Both the position numbers and the translations under genes were made by a program. A stretch of 64,000 nt of DNA from Phragmites australis. Its lineage: Eukaryota; Streptophyta; Magnoliopsida; Poales; Poaceae. Where the stretch lies: assembly GCF_958298935.1 (NCBI RefSeq), contig NC_084929.1, positions 8,618,001 through 8,682,000 on the forward strand, in the 5' to 3' direction. Shown in pieces: positions 22,146 to 33,212 of the stretch. Below the pieces are notes generated by a model. That model was given only the letters and a program-made list of their open reading frames with translations. It made no database searches and was not told the origin of the DNA. Each line of letters begins with the position of its first letter. Within the stretch, counting starts at the first letter, position 1.

Positions 22146-22735
22146 ATCAAGGAAGATGATAGTCTAGGTAGTGTTTGGACTGGGGATCACCTCGCTCGCT
22201 GCTGGTGCGGAAGCGATTAAGGTGCGTGAGGGGATGACATTGTCGTGCTCCGACTTGGCCAGAGCCTCCACAGTGCTGACAGCAAAACTCTTTGCTTTCT
22301 CAGTCTTCTTGCGAACCATGGTGTTGGAGGGGAGGTAGTTGGAGGGTTTTGGAGGTGGTTAAAAGTGAGAGACACATAAGGAAGTGACTTTAGGTAAATG
22401 ATGATGGAAGGGTACACACTGTGTGGGCTCTCTGTCTCATTTTATATGGAGACGACGACTCTCTTGATGGCTCTTCAACTGATGCCGTGATGGTTTCAAG
22501 CATGACTTGAGGTCACGATCAACTGCTTTAATGTCACAACGCATTTAATGCCTGAGCTTGCGTGCATAGTAGGAGCAGTAACCTCGGGGAACTCGACGCA
22601 CTATGCTGCCATGTGCGTACATTTTCCAATGTCATCATGATCTCTTGCCAGGTAAACATTCTAACCATTACCCAAAATCTCTATTGTGACAGTTCAAATT
22701 TCAAATCAGGCCAGTGAAAAGTCTTTTATCCGCAT
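22146..22735 (-). pseudogene. Captured 5' end and promoter of a Tat antisense gene
   Basis: On the minus strand there is a TATA box (22441-22447), an ATG at 22317-22319 and the start MVRKKTEKAKSFAVSTVEAL, then EVIPSPNTT. It matches the antisense gene start in element C (19034). The fragment is not a direct copy of that one, because it keeps about 190 bases of upstream sequence (near 22480-22680) that element C lacks. It ends abruptly inside the gene at 22146. It sits between two copies of a segment of the surrounding LTR. Confidence 0.75.
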
Positions 22736-22870
22736 CCTTCTAGAAGATCTTGGCGCTGTGGTCGGGTTGGTCTCCATGCGCTTTCTCAGCGTTGCCATTG
22801 TCTCTGCGTTGAACTCCGAGTAGAGGAGCTGATGGAGGGAGATGACAGGTGGGGCTCGGCTGTTGATGAC

Positions 22871-22905
<35 letters not shown>

Positions 22906-23192
22906 GGACACAGGGATAGCTGGGCCATCTTGGCTTTTGGCTCATGCGAAGGGAAAAGAGAGGGAGAGAAGAGAGGCTGATGGGCCGAGCTAACAGGCCA
23001 AAAGAGAGGGAAGGGGGAGAGATGAGATGGGTTGCCTAATGGGTTTAGGCCCAAGGTGCACTCCTTCTCCTTCTTTTTCTTTTTTCTATTTTCCTCAAGT
23101 ATTCACACATATACATGTATATACATACAACATGTATTTATATATATATACATATATATAACTGCATACATCTAGCATGCAAACAATTCAAA
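22732..23192. repeat. Direct repeat, copy 2 (LTR U3 segment)
   Basis: Second copy of 21706-22145, with a longer GA microsatellite (about 22869-22901). It ends CAATTCAAACAAGAA and then runs into AT-rich microsatellites. Confidence 0.88.
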
Positions 23193-23298
23193 CAAGAATA
23201 TATATATATATAGAAAATAGCCCTTTTATATATACATACACATACACATATATACCCTTACATGTATGTGTATAAGCATGTATACATACATACATACA

Positions 23299-23333
<35 letters not shown>

Positions 23334-23345
23334 GTATATAAACCT
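23193..23345. repeat. TA and CATA microsatellite cluster
   Basis: Runs of TATATA, ACATACACATA and (ATAC)n, the last at about 23281-23326, lie near the start of the minus-strand LTR. Confidence 0.9.
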
Positions 23346-23430
23346 TAGGGTTTATTTAATTTTGCAAAAGAATATTTCCTTTATAGAAATGACCTTTATT
23401 TCTTTTAGGTTCATAAATTGGGCTGTTACA

Positions 23431-24700
23431 ACGAGGTACATGGTGACTTCATCGACATTGAGCTGGAAACCCCTAGAGATGATAGTGTAACGAAACTAGG
23501 AGATGTCATCCATCATTTTGTTGTGCGGATCATTCTTTACATAATCTTAGACACAAAAGATAGTGGTGATGAGTTGTTGTCTCCACCAAGACACCTCATG
23601 CAGTCATTGCCGCTTAGAAGAAGTCCAACTCCTCCACCACCACCTAAAAGCATGTCACCAGGACCTATACAGAAGTCAGTCCAATACCATAAGTCACTCC
23701 CACCTCAGAAGTCGCCACAACCGCAGAAGCCTAAAAAGGTTCTTGATGCTAGTATAATGTCATTCCTCAATTGTCCATAGGAGAGCGTGAGAAAACTGTA
23801 ACAGTGGTCAATAGAGAGAAGGCTTCAAAACAACATTAGCCACCATCAGACTATGAGCATATATGCAAGAAGGCTTACATGAAGAAGGCTAGTGTGGGTA
23901 TGTTCCTACCAGAAGCACAAGGAGATGGTGCAAAAGGACAAAGGAGATGGTGAATTTTAAATGGAAATTCGAGATGTGGAACACATCCCCCCCAATGACA
24001 GATACAAGCTCTACCTATCAAGTGTGGCATTTACATGAGTGGTACATGCAACAGTCCAACCATGATGCACTACCAAAAATGGTTGCCGTTAGATGCAAAG
24101 AGGAACATTTTCATGAAATGAATGACAAATTTTGGCTGGAATTCCAAGAACTGTATCAATTGTACTAGCAAGACGCCCTCAACATTTCTCTAATAAGATG
24201 CAGGACACTATATATAACCATCTTACGCATAATTTATGACATTCATTCTTGTATAAATTTTATGTCTAACTTCTTTATTATCTAGAATAGAGATAGAAAC
24301 ATGCAGAAAGAATGATGATGAAGTAGCGGATAGGAGCATGCACAAAGAACAATGATGAAGTAGCGGGATTCCTTGACCCTGGACTTGTAAACCACGAACT
24401 TGTCAAAAGGAAGTTGAAGGTTACCAATGACTACTCATTCAAGGTTATGCTCAAGCAAGAATACAAGAGCTTTATACTTTAACTATACAACTTTAAGTAT
24501 GTGTTTTGCTATTTATGCATTCCATAATGTTAGGACTAGTTGGCTTTGGTAACATATATGTATAGTTTTCACTGGATCCTCCTTAGCATTGAGCCAAAAA
24601 GAAACAAGATCATTGTCATTGACTCACTAAGAAAACCAAAAAAAGATTACCAATTCCTCATAGACATGCTAAACAGGTAATTTGAATCATTTCGTATATA
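23431..24700 (+). pseudogene. CACTA element second gene (ULP1-like protein), fragment
   Basis: The left end reads NEVHGDFIDIELETPRDDSV, the same module as YAKVQVDSVQPIFRKYKLKI in the CACTA element at 43640, followed by a proline-rich linker SPTPPPPPKSMSPGPIQKS. At 23947-24168 comes WHLHEWYMQQSNHD, matching KFHEWYMRACC at 44378. At about 24570-24675, WILLSIEPKRNKIIVIDSLR and DYQFLIDMLNR form the His/Asp part of the ULP1 cysteine-protease fold. The cysteine part is absent. Such second genes accompany TNP2 transposases in plant CACTA elements; their role is unsettled. Stops and shifts make it a pseudogene. Confidence 0.75.
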
Positions 24701-25615
24701 CTCTAGTAATCTTCCACTCGATTTCATGTATGTTTAATTTGGTATTCAAAATCAGTGGTAAAAAAACGTAATCAGTCATTTTAGAAAGTAGAAAATGATC
24801 ATATTCAACGCAGTACATGTGTCAGAAATAAACTGAATCAACATCAGTTTATTAACCTAGGAGGAAAGGACCAATGCAATGAACTAACAGGAAATCACTA
24901 TTTAAATAATAGGAAAAATAATTAGACACTGATCAGCTAGCCATTAAATGACGGTTATTTCCTCTCTCCCCTCTAATCCCCTTGTAAACCACTATAGATC
25001 TCCAGATCCGGATTTTTAGCCAATGCCGGTGGAGGCGATTTGAGAGGGTCGTGAATCTCTTCGTCTTGCGATGCTTGCTCCCTGACGTTCAACGACGAGC
25101 CGAGGTGTCGTCCATTGGTTCTTAATAGGCTGTTTACCGAACATACTTGCGAGTGGGAAAAGTAGGAAACAACCTATTAAGAAGCAGGAATACACATATT
25201 AAGAAACCGGAAATGGCGTTACCTGAAAAATAGTAAATTTGGTCCCCCACACATCTCGCATGTTATGCAGCTCTTTACTTGTTCTTTGTTGACTCTTTAC
25301 GGTATTGTACATGAGCTTTTCCTGTTTATTTGAAACACATTTATGGTACATTTACTATTGTGAGAGCTATCTACTTGTTTCTTTGTTGATTGTTTACGGT
25401 AATGTATACAAGAGTTTCCTGTTAGTTCTTTCTATAACGGTATTGTACATATGTGTTTACTATACGTTGCTTGGACAATGATGAATTGAGAAAACCGATG
25501 TGAATAAAGCAGTAATGGGTTGCCAAATAAGACAGAAATTGTAGATTACAAAGAATAAAACAAAAGATTTGCACTTGTTGATTCATTTGACAATATTGCA
25601 CCATATGTGGAGTAC

Positions 25616-25830
25616 AAAAGCAATAACAGCCTGTGAGATTTTATCTCTAAACAAGGAAACTAATCACATAATTGAAGAGGAAATCCTGAGCTAATTAAAG
25701 AAATAATCTCTAACTAATTTGGTTGGCAATAATAGCTTGTGAGATTTCCTCTCTAAACAAGGAAAGTAATCACATAATTTGGAAAACAATATCTAGCTAA
25801 TCAAGGAAATAATCATCTAAATAAGGTGAT
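25616..25830. repeat. ~108-bp tandem duplication inside the Mutator-like element
   Basis: A unit starting at CAATAACAGCCTGTGAGATT is repeated as CAATAATAGCTTGTGAGATT about 108 bases later, each with CTCTAAACAAGGAAA and AATCACATAAT. Confidence 0.85.
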
Positions 25831-26119
25831 TACATGCACTCACATACATGGATTTTTGGTCTGCTAACAGAATCAAACATAAATGAAAAATAGATTACAA
25901 TATATGATTCACCAGATCTCTTTCTATACTAGAAAATATTTTAGATTTCAGCATGGGCATGGCCGAGCAGTGCACACACCCGCCACGCTATCACCATCGA
26001 GTACGTCGATTGGGTCGACAATAGATACTGTGGAGATGTGAGGAATGGATGGAGATGCTGATGGAGATTCCGCATATACAAGCGTCGAGGGTTGCTGATG
26101 GAGAGCTGATTCATCTCAA

Positions 26120-26340
26120 ATCATTGTTGAGCGTTGGGGAACGAGAATAGCGAGTTAGAGAGATTCACGAACGTGTCGGGGCCGATGGACGATATCTCGT
26201 CTCATTGTTGAACATTTGGGAGCGAGCACAACAAGATGGAGAGATTCATGAACGTGGCAGAGCCGATGGACGACGCCTCAGCTCGTCGTTGAACGTCTAG
26301 AGAGAGAATTGCAAGTCGGAGAGATTCATGACCCTCTCAA
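26120..26340. repeat. ~85-bp repeats at the inner edge of the right inverted repeat
   Basis: Three diverged units contain the motifs GTTGA(A/G)CGT, GGAGAGATTCATGA and CCGATGGACGA. The left inverted repeat holds only one, so the right arm has been extended by tandem duplication. Confidence 0.75.
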
Positions 26341-26904
26341 ATCGCTCCATGGGGATTAGCTAAAAATCCAGATCTTGAAATCTGTAGCAGTTTACAAGGG
26401 GGTTAGAGGGCAGAGAGGAAACAACCACTATTTAAAGGCTAGTTGGATTGAAGTCTAATTCTTTATCCTGTTATTTAAATAGTGACTTCCTGTTAGTTCA
26501 TTGGTCCTTTCCTCCTAGGTTAATAAGTTGATATTGATTTAGTTTATTTCCGACACATTTACTGCTTTGAATATGATCATTTTTGCTTTCAGAAATGACT
26601 TATTACATTTTTTATTTCTGTCATATTTACTTCTTTGAAGACGAGAATTTAAGTTTTTTGAAAAGCTTGATTACATTTAATTATTACTGACACATTTACC
26701 GCTTTCTAAATAAGATCATTTCCGCTTTCTCGCAAATTTACTGCTTTGAAGATGAGCAATTCCCCTTTCTGAAATGCTAGATTATAGTTTTTTTTTCGAT
26801 TGTGGGAGTAAAATTACTGTTTTTTCTAGTTGTGGGAACAAACTTCTGGCCTGTTCCAGTTGTGGAGTGGATGGCGCATTGATTTTTTGGTTAAGAAACC
26901 AAAA

Positions 26905-27230
26905 TTAGTGACACAACATTAGTGACGGCCGACTAGCCCGTCACAAATGAACTATTGGTGACCGGTCTAGTGACGATGCATCACTAATGGCACCCCAGGC
27001 TGGGACCCGTATCAAACCCGTCACTAATGATAGATCATTAATTATGGGTGAAAAAATCATCCGTCACTAATGACAACAGTGATAGATCACTTGACAAGCT
27101 GTCAATAGTCATTAGTGACATGTTGTGATGACATCGATAATTAGTGACGGATAATAAAAACACCCGTCACTAATGTGACACTCATTAGTGATGAGTTATA
27201 ACAACACCCATCACTAATGTGAATATGGGA
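26905..27230. repeat. CACTA-type subterminal repeat cluster
   Basis: Many copies in both orientations of TTAGTGACGG / CCGTCACTAAT are found. Such short motif clusters mark the last few hundred bases of CACTA elements, where transposase binds. No clear CACTA terminus is visible next to it. It could be the 3' end of the broken CACTA at 23431 or the 5' end of another truncated one. Confidence 0.7.
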
Positions 27231-27303
27231 GGACCAAGGCAACTTGGGCCATGGCCCAGACAGCCTTTCCAGCCCAGGCCGGCCCAAGCAAGCGAAGGTG
27301 CCG

Positions 27304-27312
27304 TATATAAGG
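27304..27312 (+). promoter_or_regulatory. TATA box after the subterminal repeats
   Basis: TATATAAGG is followed by a C/T-rich leader (CTCATCTCTCTCAACTCC), the usual shape of a plant core promoter. No gene follows, because element D begins at about 27588. This may be the promoter remnant of a CACTA transposase gene. Confidence 0.45.
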
Positions 27313-27587
27313 CCTTAGCGGTGGGCTATTAGGATTTGCCCACCTCATCTCTCTCAACTCCCTCACTCGATGTTGCCTCTGCATTCCAAGAGCGGCGGTG
27401 CACCCTATTGCCTCCTGTCGCCATCTGCCTTCCTGCGTGCAATCGGATAAAGCCTTCCGACGCAGTTCGCCTGCCTCTCCAGCACATATTCTTGCCTACC
27501 CACCACTCATCGTGCTGGCCTATGGCATTCTGACTAAAGGTGCTCTGCTCTATTGCATTACATGTGAAGGGGATTCGAATGCCTGGA

Positions 27588-28205
27588 TATGGTAACTATC
27601 CATTATTCATCGTCAAGCCCCGGATGTGAAATGAGACTTCAACAGATCAAGTATATGGCTAGCAAAGATAAGCTTTTTGTCCGACCATGTCATCGAGTAG
27701 GACTCGGATCCCCGATTAGGATGAAGCATCTAAGCGGGTTTTTTTGACTCTTAGATCACCTACTCAGGATTCCAAACACCTCCGAGTTCTTAAGCGAGTC
27801 CTTGAAAAGGTGTTCCATCTGAGTAGATTTTCTAGTTAGTTCATAAATATCATCTCATCCTTGCAAAGGTACGAGGGAGATAAGAACAGACCCTGAGGTG
27901 CCCGACTATGGTAAATATCCATTATTCATTGTCAAGCCCCGGACGTGAAATGAGGCTTCAATGGATCAAGTATATGGCAAACAAAGATAAACTTTTTGTC
28001 TGACCATGTCATCGAGTAGGACTCGAATCCCCGATTAGGATGAAGCATCTAACTGGGTTTTTGAACTCTTAGATCACCTACTCAGGATTCCAAACACCTC
28101 TGAGTTCTTAAGTGAGTCCTTTAAAAGGTGTTCCATCCAGGTAGATTTTCTAGTTGGTTCATAAATATCATCTCGTCCTTACAAAGGTACGAGGGAGATA
28201 AGACT
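27588..28205. repeat. 319-bp tandem duplication of the PPT/LTR junction of element D
   Basis: 27588-27886 and 27907-28205 align closely. Each copy begins with the LTR start (minus-strand TGACRATGAATAATGG), followed by the polypurine complement AGCCCCGG and the same internal sequence through ACGAGGGAGATAAGA. The distance between copies is 319 bases. Confidence 0.9.
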
Positions 28206-28503
28206 CATCTCTAGCAAGGCTCAAAAGTTGTACTGTTGCAACAAATTTTTTGCATAGTGGTAAAAAGATTCCCTATCACGAGCATTAAAGGGTTGTTGTA
28301 CCATCTTTTCGACTGTACCCTATGCACGAAAAATCTAGCGGATAAACGGGTGCACCAGTGACTTCCTCTTTGTCTGTGCGAGCCAGCTGAAAAGACATAA
28401 CCTCAATGATCACGCATTGCTTTAGCGTCCGTGGCTCATAATGTGGCCACACCTGAAATTAATGTTTGGGAGACGAAATGATGCATCTCTTGATCCGTTG
28501 GCC
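28206..28503. other. Antisense-gene upstream region of element D
   Basis: I see no coding sequence. The region lies between the duplicated 3' end and the TATA box at 28504 and is probably the distal promoter of the antisense gene. Confidence 0.4.
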
Positions 28504-28511
28504 TATATAAA
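28504..28511 (+). promoter_or_regulatory. TATA box of the antisense gene of element D
   Basis: TATATAAA lies 154 bases before the ATG at 28665, on the strand opposite to gag-pol. The C-rich leader between them contains no ATG in a good context. Confidence 0.6.
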
Positions 28512-28664
28512 CCCTCGAGTGCCGGAGCTTGGCTGCATCAAACCTGAACTCCAATCAAGGTACCTCCTTCTCCTGAATACACTCCATCTCTTTAACTATT
28601 CTCCATCCTCCTTCGAGTACTCACCCTGTACCCCGTTGTTATCTCCTACCAAATCTGGTTGGTG

Positions 28665-28936
28665 ATGGAGGTTATTGACATCTCCTTTGATGAGGAGGCT
28701 AAAGGGAAGGCGGTGAGTCGTTGCATCCCTGTTAAAAATGGCAAGCCCTCGGCATCCCCAGTTCAAGGTGAGGTGGACTAGGACCTTTTAGAGGTAGAAA
28801 TAGAGGAGGAAGAAGTGGTGGTTGAGGTGGAGAAAAGGGAGGCATCCGACAACGTCTCCATTAAAGATGGCAAGGCACCGACTACTTCATCCTCTCCGTC
28901 CTCATGCTATTCTAGAAAGGATAGCCAGAGGTAGTA
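28665..28936 (+). pseudogene. Antisense gene 1 of element D, N-terminal fragment
   Basis: The frame begins MEVIDISFDEEAKGKA and meets a TAG at 28779. It then continues open with EVEIEEEEVVVEVEKREASD and a serine-rich part to a TAG at 28934. The acidic start and serine-rich middle, and its place between pol and the 3' LTR on the opposite strand, match antisense gene 1 of element B (VIIITSSDDEDSSS). It has a TATA box upstream. Function unknown. Confidence 0.55.
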
Positions 28937-29654
28937 GCCGGAGTAGCAACACTAATGATTAGGGCGGAGAGCTAATGCCTCTTCCAAACCCTATGTTGTT
29001 AGAGATGCTGATGATTGGGTGGTGACACTAGAGAGTTTGGCATGGGACCGAAGGGTCAAAGTCTCTCCTTCCTCTTCGTCGAGTAGATATTTTAGGACTT
29101 CTTGTCATCCTCTTTCCCTTAGCTTATCTATAAAAGAGATAAAAAATGTTGTTAAATGAAAGGTTTCTATTTCTACTGCAATGCCTATGTATGACTGTGA
29201 ATCTTCTTGTAAATATAAGAAAATTTCAAACAAGTGTTTGGCCTTTGTTTCTTCCAAGTAAGCTAGGGAGCTTTTGGTGTTTCTTATTGGAATATTCGTG
29301 GTGATCACCTTAGGTCAGATTCCGAGTGAAAAATGTCTTAGCTTTCAGGCCCCTTGGGGACATGATAAGGTTTTCTATGGTTCCTAAAGAAATTCTTTTA
29401 TTTCTTGTCAGAAATATGGCATGCACAATAAGTTTTATAATCCTAGTGTTTGTGAAGCCTTTGATTGATTATTGGGGAAGGATTCCTATATTGGCAGTAT
29501 TAGAAATCTCAGTGCACGTATGGACGTAAGTGCTCGAATAGCGGTTTATCTCAGCTCTCTCATTTTTAAGGCATTGTCTCAAAATAGGTAAAAGACATAT
29601 ATTGATAATATGGAAACTATTATTTACAAAATATATCCTAAATACTTACACATA

Positions 29655-30720
29655 AAACTTGCAAAGCTGGTTGATATTCCAAGAATTTTTAATGACTTCA
29701 TCATCCTCCATAGCTAACCTATATGACCCTGGTTGATTGGATTCGACCACTCTATAGGGACGTTCCCACTTCAGAGATAGCTTATTGTTGTTTTTCTGGC
29801 TTTATACGAGTCGTAGAACTAGATCTCCAGGTTTGAAACATTTTTTGCAGATGTTCTGGTCATGGTAGCATCAGAGAGCTTGCAGGCACCATGTTGATCT
29901 TATCAACACTTTTGTCCTTTTTTCCTCGAGAACATTGAGGTCATCCTGTCTTCTTAGGATTTCATCCTTGTTGGTGTATAGTTCAACTTAAGTAGATTTG
30001 ATCTTTAGTTCATAGTGCAACATTGCTTCAGCTCCATAGACTAGGAAGAAAGGTGTTTCACCTGTCGGCCTACTGGACATCGTTCGAAGTGCCCAGAGTA
30101 CATTAGGCAACTCAAAACCCTAGGCTTTAGCATAGGTAGATAAACGGTTGAAGACGTGGGTTTTGATTCCCTGAAGTACTAGGCCGTTTGCCTGCTTGAC
30201 CTATCTATTGATTTGTGGATGTGCCATGGACACAAAGTAGACTGTAGTGTCGAGTTCCTTGTAGTAACCAATGAACGCCAGGTTGGAGAACTAAGTGCCT
30301 TTGTCGGTGATGATCCTATTCGAGATGCCGAATCTTGTCATGATGCTTTTCATGATGATTTTTTTTGGCGGCTGCCGATGTCATTTTTTTTTTACTATCT
30401 TAGCTTCAATCCACTTGGCCAAGATATCAATTACGACGAATAGGAACTTAAAGCTCCTAAGTGTTACTGGGAACGACCCCAAAATATCCAACCCCCAAGT
30501 CATGAATGGCCATGACAAGAGATCATCTGTAGGACTTGACCGGGTTGATATACTATTCTACTATGAAATTGATAGCTCGTGCACTTTTTTACTAACTCTC
30601 TTGCATCATGGAGAGCTGTAGGCCAATAGAAATCTTGTACAAATGCCTTTCTGACTAGGGTTCGGAAGGAAACGTGAGCTCCGCACAACCCTCCATTCAT
30701 TTCTTCGAGTAGTTATCTAC
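29655..30720 (-). pseudogene. pol: Integrase domain of element D
   Basis: On the minus strand the HHCC region is at 30500-30700 (GLCGAHVSFRTLVRKAF, then LVKKCTSYQF). The core follows as FKFLFVVIDILAKWIEAK and SIMTRFGISNRIITDKGT, then MAHPQINR and ANGLVLQGIKTHVFNRLSTY. The C-terminal part ends SWNIQQLCKFYV near 29660. The catalytic Glu segment has changed (QINR-stop-VKQAN where NGQVERAN is usual). Several stops are present. Confidence 0.85.
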
Positions 30721-30899
30721 CCTGCTTCTGAGATATGCATTTCATGAGTACTCTATCAGTACCTAGAATGCTATCCACCAAGGTATACATCTTGGATCGA
30801 TGGGAAATTTTCTTGGTTAGTGCATCATCCTCAGGCACAATTCGATCTTGAAGGTACTTGCAAATTGCGGTCATCTATGAAACTTTGCTTTTGAGCTGA

Positions 30900-31490
30900 G
30901 CCACAAGTTCCCCCATGACTCATTGTGGGGCATCAATCTCTAGCGAGCCCCTGAGCTGGTTATAGGTCTCATGGACCACCACTCTTTTTATTGTGCCCTC
31001 TGGTGATTTTACAGATGGCTTCAAGAGTTTCTCTATGAAAATCTTGTGTTGTCCTAGAGACCATGAGGATGCCATGCGGGCAAGACTATCGACGAGGTAG
31101 TTGTTCTTCCTTGGGATATACTTGGCCTTGAGTCCAACGAATTTGTTTTTTAGCTTCCTTACCTCCGTGAGGTAGTCTGTCATGGTTTTATCCGAGGTTT
31201 GATAATACTTGCTAACTTGCTTCATCACCAACTATGAATCCACTTTCTTAAGCAAGTGGCTGATGCCAAAAGTCGAGGCTATTCTGAGTCCAGCGAGTAG
31301 ACCCTCGTATTTGGCTACGTTATTCATGACCGAAAAATCGATCCGCAGAGCATATTGCAAGCTTTCTCCTATTGGAGAGATCATTACAATTCTAGCCCCC
31401 ACGCCTTGAAGCATGAGTGAACCATTGAAGAATAAGGTCTGCAATGATCCTGGGGTTGATTTTGTTCTATCCATTCGACCACGAAGTCAG
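30900..31490 (-). pseudogene. pol: RNase H domain of element D
   Basis: On the minus strand, LFFNGSLMLQGVGARIVMIS lies at 31380-31450 (FDGS is usual, so the first catalytic Asp is Asn). NNVAEYEGLLAGL and YLTEVRKLKNKFVGLKAKYI follow, then DSLARMASSWSLG at about 31040-31080. Order and spacing match element B. Confidence 0.85.
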
Positions 31491-31499
31491 CAAGTGCTT

Positions 31500-32720
31500 G
31501 CAACTTGATTGCTGTTCGAGGTACAAAATGGATGTCAAATTCTTCGAGTTCCACAAATCACTTGGCGATTTGGCCGATTGCATCTCTATTGTGTAGATAT
31601 CGCTCAGTGGGATTATTGATGGTATGGTAATCTTTTGAGCCTAGAAGTAATGTCGCAACTCACTAGAGGTCATCGATACAACATATAATAACTTCTATAC
31701 TTGCTAATATCATTCTTTTGGATCGTGGAGCACTTCACTGATGTAGTACACTGGTCGCTGACTTTTCTTTTGTTTATTTTGCGTTTCTCTTTCTACCACC
31801 AATACCTCACTTACAGCATGTGGTTCGGTCATGATGTATATAAGAAAAATCTTCATTAGGGTTGGGAGCAATTGGCACAGGGGGGAAGAAAGATACCACT
31901 TTAAAGTGTTGAATGCCTCAGCTGCTTCTTTTGACCATTCAAACTTGTTTTATCTTAAAAACTTGAAGAAGGGAAGTCCTTGGTCTCTGAGTCGAGAAAT
32001 AAACTGACTAAGGGATGCCATGCATCCGGTTAGTCTCTGAACTTCTCACACTGACTTAGGGGGTTGCATCTCTTCAATACCTTTGATCTTATTGGGATTG
32101 AATTTTATTTCCCGGTATGACTCTAGGTATCCAAGCAGTTTCCCCGTGTTAACTTCACAAGTGCACTTCTCCTGGTTCAACATGACTCGATTCTTGCGTA
32201 GGTTATTAAATGTTTCTTGTAGGCCAAAGATGAGATCTTCATTCTTTTTGGTTTTGACAACGTGATCATCAACACATGGCTCAATATTCCGGTCGATTTG
32301 ATCATGGAGTGTTATCTGCATTCCTCGTTAGTATATGGCATCGACATTCTTTCAATCTAAAGGGCATTTTAACATAGCAATATACTCTAAACAGAGTAAT
32401 AAAGGAGTTCTCCTCCTGATCCTCTTGATGCATGCTAATCTAGTGGTACTGGAGTAGGCATCGAGAAGGCTTAGATAATCGCAGCCAGAGGTAGAGTCAA
32501 CTATTTGATCTATTCGTGGTAGAGGAAAAGCATCCTTAGGGCAGGCCTTGTTAAGATCAGTGAAGTCCACACACTTTCACCATTTACTGTTTGATTTTAT
32601 GACAATGATGGGATTTGCGAGCCACTCGGGGTGATCCACCTCCCAAAGAAAACCTGCCTTGGTGAGCCTTTCGATTTTCTCTTTAATGGCTTTTATTGAT
32701 CGGATGCGAACAATTGGAGT
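31500..32720 (-). pseudogene. pol: Reverse transcriptase domain of element D
   Basis: Minus-strand blocks are seen. MDFTDLNKACPKDAFPLPRI lies at 32510-32570 and CDYLSLLDAYSS just below it. At 32046-32321 there is IEPCVDDHVVKTKKNEDL (catalytic YVDD changed to CVDD), then VNTGKLLGYLESYREIKFNP. The remaining connection part down to about 31500 is heavily broken. Confidence 0.85.
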
Positions 32721-33212
32721 TTCTGTTTGACTGGCTTTGCATCAGGCTGGATAGCTAGTTTATGGTCAATAGCCTCCCTAGGGATCCCAGTCATGTCTAA
32801 TGGTTGCCAAGCGAACACGTTGATGTTTTCGCGGAGGAAGGTGATGAGCGCGAGTTCCTATTTGAGATCCAGGTTAGAGCCGATCTGAGTGATCTTGGAT
32901 GGCTCCGTTGGGTCTAGAGGAACTGCTTTGACTTTGCTGTGGGACTTCATGATGGCCTTAGGCCTTTTTTTTTGTCCCCTTGTCGGGTTGATACTTTGTG
33001 GCCATGTCCAGACTCCATTTGTCACAGTGCATGCCTATTTTCATGTAGCCTAGGACGGTGATGACTCCCTCGGGTCCTGGGATATTCATGCACTGATAAG
33101 CGTAATCCATGGCTATCATGAATTTGGTGAGAGTTGGTTTTCCTAGGATGGCATTGTATGCCATCTCGAAGTCGACCACGTCGAACAAATTTTTTTATGT
33201 CATGGCTTCCCC
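32721..33212 (-). pseudogene. pol: Protease C-terminal part and linker of element D
   Basis: Minus-strand FDVVDFEMAYNAILGKPTLT and FMIAMDYAYQCMNIPGPEGV match FDVLDFEMA and VILGRPMWGKFM in element B. The protease active site itself is missing, because gag joins directly to this point. Confidence 0.8.

Larger units (their letters stand above)
20473..23430 (-). repeat. Solo-LTR-like block of a long-LTR gypsy element
   Basis: Read on the minus strand it starts TGTAACAGCCCAATTTATG, a typical start of grass long-LTR gypsy families, and ends in GTCACAACA near 20473. A TATA box CTATATAAG is at 21562-21570 on the minus strand. It contains no gag or pol motif. Flanking bases (AACCA left, ACGAG right) do not match, so it may be a recombination product rather than a clean solo LTR. 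A ~440-bp segment is present twice (21706-22145 and 22732-23192) around a foreign ~590-bp fragment. Confidence 0.6.
24760..26613. mobile_element. Mutator-like element with ~350-bp terminal inverted repeats
   Basis: The segment 24760-25120 is repeated in inverted form at 26262-26613. Landmarks in both are CCTAGGAGGAAAGGACCAAT, the TATTTAAATA block, CCCTTGTAAAC and CGATTTGAGAGGGTC. Long inverted repeats around a short noncoding body are typical of non-autonomous MULEs. I see no transposase and could not define the 9-bp target duplication. The outer border on the right is unclear, because the terminal unit is repeated out to about 26790. It lies just after the CACTA gene fragment. Confidence 0.7.
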
